Positions 1-6,102 of a stretch of 11,027 nt of DNA are shown piece after piece; position 1 is the stretch's first letter; each line of letters starts with the position of its first letter. The DNA comes from Bacillota bacterium (GTDB taxonomy: Bacteria > Bacillota > Clostridia > Lachnospirales > Lachnospiraceae), in the NCBI GenBank assembly GCA_023414985.1, contig JAEZLY010000186.1:1-11027 (forward strand), given 5' to 3'. The translations under genes were made by a program, and so were the position numbers. A model generated the notes under the pieces. It did no database searches, was not told where the DNA came from, and saw only the letters and a list, made by a program, of their open reading frames with translations.

Positions 1-372
1 TTCCCTGTTAAGTCTGAACAGCTGCATGTACATGAAGACAGACTGTATCTATTGCCGGAAGGCCTGCCGGAGCTGAAGGGTTTACGAATACTCAGGCAGG
101 GATTGCTGCTCGGAGAGATGAAGAAGCTGCGTTTTGAACCTTCCCAGGCTCTTGCGTGTGCTCTGACCGTACAGGATTACGATAAGATCCTCCGTCTGGA
201 GGCAGACGATCAAAATGTCATCCGCTATCTGAAATGTGAAGCAATTGAACCGGAAGGCATCCGGGAGGACGGCTGGTATCTGGTCTGTGTCGGAGAGTAT
301 CCATTGGGATGGCTGAAGGCCGCAAAGAACAGTTATAAGAATAAGTATCTGCCAGGCTGGAGATGGGTATGA
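1..372 (+). CDS. rsmF: RsmF-like rRNA cytosine-5 methyltransferase, C-terminal end (partial)
   Basis: Only the last 123 codons are present; the reading frame is open from base 1 and ends in TGA at 370-372, so the gene starts upstream of the window. The SAM-binding methyltransferase core (NOL1/NOP2/Sun family) is therefore not visible. What remains resembles the C-terminal RNA-binding domain of bacterial RsmF-type proteins: a LYLLPEGLPELKGLRILRQG stretch, then LGEMKKLRFEPSQALA, a DDQNVIRYLKCE segment and a closing PLGWLKAAKNSYKNKYLPGW segment. These proteins methylate cytosine C5 in 16S rRNA. Identification rests on recall of the family's C-terminal pattern, since the catalytic cysteines lie outside the window. 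The next gene, an rRNA pseudouridine synthase, starts 31 bp downstream, so the two are probably cotranscribed. The exact target nucleotide cannot be inferred. Confidence 0.75.
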   Translation, partial: FPVKSEQLHVHEDRLYLLPEGLPELKGLRILRQGLLLGEMKKLRFEPSQALACALTVQDYDKILRLEADDQNVIRYLKCEAIEPEGIREDGWYLVCVGEYPLGWLKAAKNSYKNKYLPGWRWV

Positions 373-403
373 TACTAGCATAAATCGGAAGGTTGGGAAT
401 ACC

Positions 404-1126
404 ATGGCAGAACAGCTTCGGCTCGATAAATATCTTGCAGATATGGGCATCGGAACCAGAAGCGAGATTAAGACCTACATTCGTAAGGGTCGGGTAAAGA
501 TCAATCAGGAGCCCTGTAATAAGCCGGAACAAAAGGTGCAGCCGGGTAAGGATATCATTACCTTTGATGAGGCTCCGGTCGGCTATGTCAAATATCAATA
601 TATTATGCTGCATAAACCGGCAGGGGTAGTATCAGCAACTACGGACAAAGTCAGCAGGACAGTTCTGGATTTGATTAAGGATCAGAAGTGCAAGGAGCTT
701 TTTCCTGTAGGCAGGCTCGATAAGGATACGGAAGGACTGCTATTGATCACAAACGACGGAGAACTGGCTCATCAGCTGCTTTCCCCGAAGAAACATGTAG
801 ATAAGGTATATTTTGCAAGAGTAAAAGGCAGAGTAACCACGGAGGATGCTGAAGCTTTTATAAAAGGAGTCGATATCGGCGAGGAACGTGTCACACTGCC
901 TGCATATTTAAAGATACTTTGCTCGGATGAACTGTCCGAGATTGAGCTGACAATACAAGAAGGGAAATATCATCAGGTGAAGCGGATGTTCGAGGCTGTC
1001 GGTAAGGAAGTCCTTTATCTGAAACGGTTGTCCATGGGCAGCCTGGTACTGGATGAAAGTCTTAAGCCCGGAGAATACCGGGAGCTGACGGATGAGGAAC
1101 TGGTTGCATTAAAATTTGAAGAGTAG
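404..1126 (+). CDS. rsuA: 16S rRNA pseudouridine synthase, RsuA/RluB family
   Basis: Isomerises a specific uridine to pseudouridine in rRNA; the RsuA branch modifies 16S rRNA. The 240-residue protein has an N-terminal S4 RNA-binding domain (about residues 5-50, LRLDKYLADMGIGTRSE) and a pseudouridine synthase domain beginning at YIMLHKPAGVVSAT. The catalytic motif is GRLDKDTEGLLL near residues 103-114, where the Asp is the nucleophile. The late motif GKYHQVKRMFEAVGKEV is also typical. The motif wording, including TNDGELAHQLLSPKKHVDK, is closer to the RsuA-like protein of Firmicutes than to RluB, whose motif usually reads RLDxxTSGLLL. Length is normal. A GGAAGG ribosome binding site at 387-392 lies 11 bp before the ATG. 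The family is certain; the choice of RsuA over RluB is likely. Confidence 0.9.
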   Translation: MAEQLRLDKYLADMGIGTRSEIKTYIRKGRVKINQEPCNKPEQKVQPGKDIITFDEAPVGYVKYQYIMLHKPAGVVSATTDKVSRTVLDLIKDQKCKELFPVGRLDKDTEGLLLITNDGELAHQLLSPKKHVDKVYFARVKGRVTTEDAEAFIKGVDIGEERVTLPAYLKILCSDELSEIELTIQEGKYHQVKRMFEAVGKEVLYLKRLSMGSLVLDESLKPGEYRELTDEELVALKFEE

Positions 1127-1253
1127 AGGAAACAGTACATCAGAAAATATCGATGATTAGATTTTTTACAAATAGAGACCAACAGAGACAGGTAAGTGTA
1201 CAATTGATACAACTAAGCTTTGCACGAGGTTGTAATGGATTAAAGGAGAATTC

Positions 1254-1907
1254 ATGTTAAAAGACACAGAAGCGGTAATTTTTGACTTGGACGGAACATT
1301 GGTGGATTCCATGTGGATGTGGAAGAGCATTGATATAGAGTATCTCGGCAAATTTGGCATTCCTATGCCGGAGGATTTGCAGCATTGTATCGAAGGAATG
1401 AGCTTTTCTGAAACAGCGGTTTACTTTAAAGAAAGGTTTCAGCTTCCGGATAGCCTGGAACAGATTAAGAGTGACTGGAACAGTATGGCTTGGGAGAAAT
1501 ATCGGAATGAAGTTCCTTTAAAAGAAGGCGTGGAGGAATTCTTAGCATATTTACGACAGAATAATATAGCGGCCGGAATTGCTACCAGCAACTCCAGAGA
1601 ACTGGTGGACTTAATCATAGAAAGACATGACTTAAAGGGTTATTTTTCTTCGATCCGAACCTCCTGCGAGGTAGCGAAGGGCAAGCCATCTCCTGATATC
1701 TATCTGCTGGTGGCAGAGGATTTGGGAGCTGCTCCTGAAAAATGTCTCGTTTTTGAGGATGTTTTGCAGGGTGTTATGGCAGGAAAGAATGCCAATATGA
1801 AGGTATGTGCCGTCTATGACGAATATTCGGAGCGAGATCGTGAGGAGAAGAGAAAACTCGCGGATTATTATGTGAATTCTATCTCAGAGGTACTTGAGCT
1901 TTTATAA
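1254..1907 (+). CDS. HAD-superfamily phosphatase (subfamily IA, beta-PGM/Gph-like)
   Basis: A 217-residue Mg2+-dependent HAD hydrolase. All four HAD motifs are present: motif I DLDGTLVDS (D11 nucleophile, D13 acid/base), motif II IATSN (T111 or S112), motif III KGKPSPD (K144) and motif IV FEDV (E168, D169). Residues 16-90 form a helical C1-type cap, as in beta-phosphoglucomutase, phosphoglycolate phosphatase and the human HDHD1 pseudouridine-5'-phosphatase. The substrate cannot be read from the sequence. A clear AAAGGAG ribosome binding site at 1242-1248 lies 5 bp before the ATG. The gene sits between two pseudouridine synthase genes with gaps of 127 and 180 bp, so it may have its own promoter. 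In the segment after motif IV the usual AAGM pattern is replaced by NANM. The family is certain; any specific role, including pseudouridine salvage, is inference. Confidence 0.88.
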   Translation: MLKDTEAVIFDLDGTLVDSMWMWKSIDIEYLGKFGIPMPEDLQHCIEGMSFSETAVYFKERFQLPDSLEQIKSDWNSMAWEKYRNEVPLKEGVEEFLAYLRQNNIAAGIATSNSRELVDLIIERHDLKGYFSSIRTSCEVAKGKPSPDIYLLVAEDLGAAPEKCLVFEDVLQGVMAGKNANMKVCAVYDEYSERDREEKRKLADYYVNSISEVLELL

Positions 1908-2087
1908 TATATATCTTTTTAATTTTTCTTTCATAATATTAAGCTTTTGAAATAATATGAGGACAGAATATGAGAACAAATAATATAGCACTTGCATTAA
2001 GAAAAAGAACCATTGTTTTCTGATGAGAGAACTGAACAATGAATAATGGATTACAGAAAAATATTATGTTAACTTTGGAGAATTATA
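1908..2087. other. AT-rich intergenic region upstream of the second pseudouridine synthase
   Basis: This 180-bp gap is strongly AT-rich and holds no convincing open frame. It contains a 7-bp inverted repeat, CATTGTT at 2011-2017 and AACAATG at 2035-2041, with a 17-nt loop. That is too AT-rich and lacks the T-run of an intrinsic terminator. A weak promoter-like pair (TTGAAA at 1947-1952, TATGAG at 1969-1974) is present but not persuasive. The gap probably holds the promoter of the next gene, but I cannot place it with confidence. A GGAG ribosome binding site at 2077-2080 lies 7 bp before the ATG at 2088. Confidence 0.4.
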
Positions 2088-3134
2088 ATGAAGCAATTCT
2101 ACGTACAACAGAATGAAGCAGGGCAGAGACTGGACAAGCTGCTGGCCAAATTATTGAATAAGGCACCCAAAAGCTTTATCTATAAGATGCTGCGGAAAAA
2201 GAACATCACCTTGAACGGAAAAAAGGCGGATGGTTCTGAGAAGCTATTGGTTCAGGATGAAATCAAGCTGTTCCTGTCAGATGAGACCTATGCCCAGTTC
2301 TCGGAAGAAGTTGAGACTACGATTGTAGAACACAACCTGGATATCATCTATGAGGACCAACATATCCTGATCGTCAATAAACCCCTCGGTGTTCTTTCCC
2401 AGAAGGCCGAGAAGGAGGATGTGTCCATGGTGGAATACATTATATCCTACCTGCTTTCCTCCCATCAGATGACCAAAGAACAGCTGGTCAGCTTTAAGCC
2501 AGCGGTATGTAACCGTCTGGATCGGAATACCGGTGGTATCCTGATTGCCGGTAAATCCTTGCTGGGACTGCAGGAGATGGCAAAGTTGTTAAAGGATCGA
2601 TCCCTCGAGAAATACTATCTTTGCATCGTAAAAGGAAAGGTAGAAGAGAAAAAAAGGATTGAGGGTTATCTTAGTAAAGATGAGGAGAAGAATCAGGTCA
2701 AGATCTATCTAAAACAGATGGACAATACGGAATATATCTGTACGGAATATGAACCAATCGCTTATTCCAAGGCCGTAGAGACGGAGCGCAGTGAACTGAC
2801 TGCAGAGGAAGCACTGGGAAGCTATACGTTACTCCGTGTTAAGCTGATCACCGGCAAGTCTCACCAGATCCGTGCTCATCTGGCCAGCATCGGGCATCCG
2901 ATTGTAGGGGATTTTAAATATGGAAGCCAGAAAACCAATCATTATTTTAAGAAGAATTACGGCTTATCTTCACAGCTGTTACATTCCCATCAGATCGTAA
3001 TACCGAAGCTTAACGGAGAATTATCTTATTTATCCGGTAAGAGCTTTACGGCAGAGCTTCCGGAACAGTTTGAGAAGGTAAAAAATGAGCTTTTTACCGA
3101 TACGAAAGAAAGAGCTGCAAGTAAGCAAATATAG
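2088..3134 (+). CDS. RluA/RluC/RluD-family pseudouridine synthase
   Basis: Converts uridine to pseudouridine in structured RNA, probably 23S rRNA. The 348-residue protein has an N-terminal S4 domain (about residues 11-62; GQRLDKLLAKLLNKAPKSFIY resembles E. coli RluC). The synthase domain starts at INKP-like IVNKPLGVLSQ (about 95-105). The catalytic motif is NRLDRNTGGILI with D145; most relatives have HRLDxxTSG, so His to Asn and Ser to Gly are family variations rather than losses. The C-terminal signature ITGKSHQIRAHLASIGHP (254-271) followed by GDFKYG is intact. A Lys/Glu-rich insert lies around 186-245, and the C-terminal 18 residues are low in conservation. The RluC-like N-terminus suggests a 23S rRNA target, but clostridia carry several members of this family, so no symbol is assigned. 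Confidence 0.88.
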   Translation: MKQFYVQQNEAGQRLDKLLAKLLNKAPKSFIYKMLRKKNITLNGKKADGSEKLLVQDEIKLFLSDETYAQFSEEVETTIVEHNLDIIYEDQHILIVNKPLGVLSQKAEKEDVSMVEYIISYLLSSHQMTKEQLVSFKPAVCNRLDRNTGGILIAGKSLLGLQEMAKLLKDRSLEKYYLCIVKGKVEEKKRIEGYLSKDEEKNQVKIYLKQMDNTEYICTEYEPIAYSKAVETERSELTAEEALGSYTLLRVKLITGKSHQIRAHLASIGHPIVGDFKYGSQKTNHYFKKNYGLSSQLLHSHQIVIPKLNGELSYLSGKSFTAELPEQFEKVKNELFTDTKERAASKQI

Positions 3135-3175
3135 TTCATGATTCAAGCAATCCATGTAAGTCTGGCTATATACCC

Positions 3176-3205
3176 TTGTTTATGATACAAGACTATATAT
3201 ATAAG
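3176..3205 (+). promoter_or_regulatory. Possible sigma-A-type promoter for recU
   Basis: TTGTTT at 3176-3181 and TATAAG at 3200-3205 are separated by 18 bp and match the -35 and -10 consensus at four and five of six positions. They lie in the 157-bp gap before recU, in locally AT-rich sequence. The -35 overlaps a small inverted repeat, CTTGT at 3175-3179 and ACAAG at 3187-3191. The match is moderate, and the surrounding TATATATATA run would give a chance -10 easily. Confidence 0.3.
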
Positions 3206-3276
3206 TTAGAAGATATAAGTGTCAGGCTAAAGATATTAGTTAGAGGATGCTATTACTAAGGCTATCATGTGAATTT

Positions 3277-3283
3277 AGGGAGG
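3277..3283 (+). promoter_or_regulatory. Ribosome binding site deciding the recU start
   Basis: AGGGAGG ends 8 bp before the ATG at 3292. An earlier in-frame ATG at 3247 would add 15 residues (MLLLRLSCEFREGSE) that do not resemble RecU. It would also put this strong site inside the coding sequence. The 3292 start is therefore preferred. Confidence 0.8.
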
Positions 3284-3291
3284 GATCGGAG

Positions 3292-3831
3292 ATGCCGTCA
3301 TGGAATTCCCGGGGCTTACGTGGCTCTATGCTGGAGGAAATGATCAATTTTACAAACAGCAAATACCGTGAAAAGGGACTGGCTTTAATACAAAAGGTTC
3401 CTACACCGATTACTCCGATCAACATTGATAAGGAGAACCGGCATATCACACTTGCTTATTTTGAACAGAAGAGTACCGTAGACTACATTGGCGTCGTTCA
3501 GGGGATTCCAATCTGTTTTGATGCTAAGGAATGTGCTCTGGATACCTTCAGTATGAACAATGTTCATGAACATCAGATTGCCTTTATGAAGGAATTCGAG
3601 GAACAGAACGGGATAGCATTTCTTCTGATCTATTTTAAAAAGAAGGAAATCTATTATTATCTGACCTTCGACAGACTCTATGAATTCTGGGAAAGAGCAG
3701 TGAATGGAGGAAGGAAAAGCTTCCGATATGAGGAGCTGGACCTTGAGTATCAGATCCCAATTCAAAGCGGTGCTTGGATCCATTACCTTCCGACCCTTCA
3801 GCAGGATCTGGAAAGAAGAGAGCTTACATAA
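3292..3831 (+). CDS. recU: Holliday junction resolvase RecU
   Basis: RecU is the Firmicutes endonuclease that cuts four-way DNA junctions at the end of recombinational repair and helps chromosome segregation. From the ATG at 3292 the protein has 179 residues, normal for the family. Recognisable segments in order are the N-terminal WNSRGLRGSMLEEMIN (SRG and LEE match the SNRGxxLEE start of Bacillus RecU), KVPTPITPI, the PD-(D/E)xK active-site stretch STVDYIG plus FDAKE (first Asp, then D-x-K), and NVHEHQ followed by FLLIYF. Bacillus RecU has E-A-K where this protein has D-A-K, a conservative change in this fold. recU is often followed by the penicillin-binding protein gene ponA. Here it is followed by the his operon promoter, so it seems to be a single-gene unit. 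The family call is firm. Confidence 0.92.
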   Translation: MPSWNSRGLRGSMLEEMINFTNSKYREKGLALIQKVPTPITPINIDKENRHITLAYFEQKSTVDYIGVVQGIPICFDAKECALDTFSMNNVHEHQIAFMKEFEEQNGIAFLLIYFKKKEIYYYLTFDRLYEFWERAVNGGRKSFRYEELDLEYQIPIQSGAWIHYLPTLQQDLERRELT

Positions 3832-3855
3832 CTAAAATGTAATGTTGATTTTAGG

Positions 3856-3884
3856 TTGACATTATAAAAAATATAAATTATAAT
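3856..3884 (+). promoter_or_regulatory. Consensus sigma-A promoter of the his operon
   Basis: TTGACA at 3856-3861 and TATAAT at 3879-3884 are both perfect consensus hexamers with the ideal 17-bp spacer, which is entirely A/T. Transcription should begin near 3891, leaving a leader of about 110 nt before hisZ. There is too little room for a T-box riboswitch. A promoter this strong in a biosynthetic operon would be expected to be repressed or otherwise controlled, and a long inverted repeat follows it directly. Confidence 0.88.
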
Positions 3885-3895
3885 GAAAAAACATA

Positions 3896-3933
3896 TTTAG
3901 TATGGTAGCGAATTATCACGTTACCATACTAAA
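3896..3933. repeat. Inverted repeat at the his transcript 5' end (operator or leader stem-loop)
   Basis: TTTAGTATGGTA at 3896-3907 and TACCATACTAAA at 3922-3933 are perfect 12-bp inverted repeats. As RNA the stem extends inward through one G-U and two G-C pairs (3908-3910 with 3919-3921), giving 15 pairs around the 8-nt loop AATTATCA. The repeat starts 12 bp after the -10 box, about 5 nt into the predicted transcript. There is no T-run on the + side, so it is not a forward intrinsic terminator. It could be a repressor operator, for example for a TrpR-like HisR/YerC regulator of the kind proposed for Firmicute histidine genes, or a 5' stabilising hairpin. I cannot verify a match to any known operator. 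Confidence 0.75.
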
Positions 3934-4001
3934 GTAGCATTTGGGACTATATTACTCAAAGGCTAAGCATACAACATATAAAAGAAAGGCTTGGTGTTAC
4001 T

Positions 4002-5264
4002 ATGAAGGACAAATTGCTACATACACCTGAAGGAGTCAGAGACATCTATAATACAGAATGCACAACGAAGTTGATGCTGCAGAATAAGCTCCATCATGTA
4101 TTGGAGCATTATGGCTTTCGCGACATCCAGACTCCAAGCTTCGAATTTTTTGATATTTTCAGCCAGGAACGCGGGACGGTGGAATCCAAGGATATGTACA
4201 AATTCTTTGACCGGGAGGGAAATACACTGGTATTACGGCCGGATATCACCCCTTCCATCGCCCGGTGCGTAGCGAAGTATTATAAAGAGGAGGAGCTTCC
4301 GATCCGACTCAGCTATATCGGAAATACCTTCATTAATAATTCAAGTTATCAGGGGAAACTGAAGGAGGCAACACAGCTGGGTGCAGAGCTGATGAATGAC
4401 GGCAGCATTGAAGCTGATGCGGAGCTGCTGGCTCTGACGATCGAATGCCTCTTACAATCCGGCTTAAAGGAATTTCAGTTGGAAATCGGATATGCCGATT
4501 TCTTCCGGGCTTTAATAGAAAAAGCAGGGATTACCGAAGAGGAAGAGATTACGAATCTTCGGGTACTGATTGCAAAGAAGAATATGTTCGGTGTCGAAGA
4601 GATTATTAAAGAAAAGAATATGAGCGAGGAGCTGAAGGAAATCTTTCTGAAGCTTCCGGAGCTATTCGGAACCTTGGATATCTTAAGCTACGCCAAAGGG
4701 CTGACAACAGATGCAAGAGCAAACAAAGCAATTGAACACCTGGAAAAGTTATATGAGATCATGGAGGAATACGGTTATGAGAAATACATTTCCTTCGATC
4801 TTGGTATGCTAAGTCAGTATAATTATTATACCGGGATCATATTTAAGGCATATACCTATGGCACCGGAGATGCTGTTGCAACAGGCGGAAGATATGATAA
4901 CCTGGTAGTGCAGTTCGGTAAGGAATGTCCTGCGATTGGCTTAGCAATCGTGATTGACCAGCTTATGCTTGCCCTATCCCGGCAGAAGCTGTTGGAGGAA
5001 CCGGAAGCATCCGATACCCTGATCCTATATACGGAGAATTACCGCAGACAGGCAATAGCCCTGGCAAAGCATTTCCGTGAGGGAGGCATCAATAGCATAC
5101 TACAGATGTCGAACGATAATAGAAAGCCGGAGGACTATGCTGCCTATGCAAAGCGGATGAATATCGGCGGGATCTTATATCTGGATAATGATGATGAGAT
5201 TAAGGTCATGGATATCTCGGCCGGCACCCTGCAGGCTGCGAAGATGCATGAATTTCTGAATTAA
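4002..5264 (+). CDS. hisZ: ATP phosphoribosyltransferase regulatory subunit HisZ
   Basis: HisZ is a histidyl-tRNA synthetase paralogue that does not charge tRNA. It binds short-form HisG to make the hetero-octameric ATP phosphoribosyltransferase and carries feedback control by histidine. The 420-residue protein begins LLHTPEGVRDIY and keeps the class II fold. Motif 2 region LRPDITPSIAR is at 78-88, YNYYTGIIFKAY at about 273-284, and GGRYDNL at 295-301. Authentic HisRS has an RGLDYY segment whose Arg activates histidine; here the equivalent reads SQYNYY, without the Arg, as expected for HisZ. About 80 C-terminal residues (from 338) resemble a reduced anticodon-binding domain. The ribosome binding site is modest (AGAAAGG at 3983-3989, 12 bp from ATG). 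It is the first gene of the his operon, 35 bp before hisG. Confidence 0.93.
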   Translation: MKDKLLHTPEGVRDIYNTECTTKLMLQNKLHHVLEHYGFRDIQTPSFEFFDIFSQERGTVESKDMYKFFDREGNTLVLRPDITPSIARCVAKYYKEEELPIRLSYIGNTFINNSSYQGKLKEATQLGAELMNDGSIEADAELLALTIECLLQSGLKEFQLEIGYADFFRALIEKAGITEEEEITNLRVLIAKKNMFGVEEIIKEKNMSEELKEIFLKLPELFGTLDILSYAKGLTTDARANKAIEHLEKLYEIMEEYGYEKYISFDLGMLSQYNYYTGIIFKAYTYGTGDAVATGGRYDNLVVQFGKECPAIGLAIVIDQLMLALSRQKLLEEPEASDTLILYTENYRRQAIALAKHFREGGINSILQMSNDNRKPEDYAAYAKRMNIGGILYLDNDDEIKVMDISAGTLQAAKMHEFLN

Positions 5265-5299
5265 TAGTGGTAAATCCTCTATAGAACAGGAGAATTGGT

Positions 5300-5947
5300 A
5301 TGAGATATATTACGATAGCCCTGGCAAAGGGACGTCTGGCATTAAATACATTGGAGATGCTTGAAAGGATAGGGGTAACCTGTGAAGAGCTTAAGGATAA
5401 AAGCTCCCGTAAGCTGATTTTTGTAAATGAAGAGCTGAAGCTGAAGTTCTTCCTGGCAAAAGCCAATGATGTACCTACCTATGTGGAATACGGCGCGGCC
5501 GATATCGGTGTCGTCGGAAAGGATACCATCCTTGAGGAAGGACGGAAGATGTATGAGGTAGTTGATCTGGGACTCGGTAAATGCAGGATGTGTGTGGCAG
5601 GTCCCGCATCAGCGAAGGAACTTTTACAGCATGGGGAACTGATTCGGGTAGCGACGAAGTATCCGTATATCGCAAAGGATTATTTCTATAATAAGAAGCA
5701 TCAGACAGTGGAGATTATCAAATTGAACGGTTCCATCGAGCTGGCTCCGATTGTAGGACTATCCGAAGTGATTGTTGATATCGTGGAGACCGGGTCAACA
5801 CTTCGAGAGAATGGATTGGAAGTCCTTGAGGAAATCTGTAATCTTTCAGCCAGAATGGTTGTGAACGAAGTCAGCATGAAGATGGAGCATGAGCGTATCA
5901 CCAAGATGATCAAGGATCTAAAGGAAGCAGTCGCAGGGAAGATATAA
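5300..5947 (+). CDS. hisG: ATP phosphoribosyltransferase catalytic subunit HisG (short form)
   Basis: Catalyses the first committed step of histidine synthesis, joining ATP and PRPP to give phosphoribosyl-ATP. At 215 residues it is the short form, which lacks the C-terminal regulatory ACT-like domain and needs HisZ; hisZ lies directly upstream. Visible hallmarks are the N-terminal ITIALAKGRL, the ADIGVVGKDT segment (67-76), the GLGKCRMCVAGP strand (91-102) and the PRPP-binding loop VDIVETGSTLREN (159-171). AGGAG at 5288-5292 lies 7 bp before ATG. The gene is followed by an unusually long 155-bp gap before the hisD start. Confidence 0.96.
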   Translation: MRYITIALAKGRLALNTLEMLERIGVTCEELKDKSSRKLIFVNEELKLKFFLAKANDVPTYVEYGAADIGVVGKDTILEEGRKMYEVVDLGLGKCRMCVAGPASAKELLQHGELIRVATKYPYIAKDYFYNKKHQTVEIIKLNGSIELAPIVGLSEVIVDIVETGSTLRENGLEVLEEICNLSARMVVNEVSMKMEHERITKMIKDLKEAVAGKI

Positions 5948-6102
5948 AATCTAACTACTTCACAGTATGCAAACTGCGAAGCATACATATTTCATCACTG
6001 TTGATTTTCTCCTAAATTAATTTTTGTAAAGTCAAATCGATCTTGAAGGTTAGAAATTATATAAAATCATAAAATAGTACAGTAGGAAGGGTGGGAAATT
6101 CC
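5948..6102 (+). other. hisG-hisD intergenic region
   Basis: A 155-bp gap interrupts the otherwise close-packed operon. It carries a perfect 6-bp inverted repeat, GTATGC at 5965-5970 and GCATAC at 5981-5986, with a 10-nt loop and no following T-run. The sequence from about 6001 to 6075 is AT-rich, but I find no convincing pair of promoter hexamers. It may hold an mRNA processing site, a weak internal promoter or the remains of a lost gene. No coding content is visible. Confidence 0.4.
6084..6090 (+). promoter_or_regulatory. Ribosome binding site deciding the hisD start
   Basis: AGGAAGG, continuing into GTGGG, lies 12 bp upstream of the ATG at 6103. An in-frame GTG at 6091 directly abuts this site with no spacer, so it cannot be served by it. 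The ATG at 6103 is preferred. It also puts the HisD active-site residues at their usual numbers. Confidence 0.7.

Noticed and set aside
1207..1236. Inverted repeat TACAAC / GTTGTA and a TTGATA / TGTAAT pair before the HAD gene
   Set aside because: The repeat is only 6 bp and the hexamers are 21 bp apart, too far for a sigma-A promoter.
3159..3240. Imperfect repeats (TATATATATA run, AGTCT/AGACT, repeated AAGATAT-like words) before recU
   Set aside because: They are short, AT-rich and mutually incompatible as structures, and consistent with chance in a low-GC spacer.
3885..3933. The 3896-3933 hairpin as an intrinsic terminator
   Set aside because: There is no T-run after it on the + strand. 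On the - strand a TTTTTT tract does follow, but no - strand gene is present to be terminated.
3885..4001. A T-box riboswitch upstream of hisZ, suggested by GGTAGCG and a strong hairpin
   Set aside because: The leader from the consensus promoter is only about 110 nt, with no room for a specifier stem I. The conserved T-box core sequence and a terminator with a T-run are also missing.
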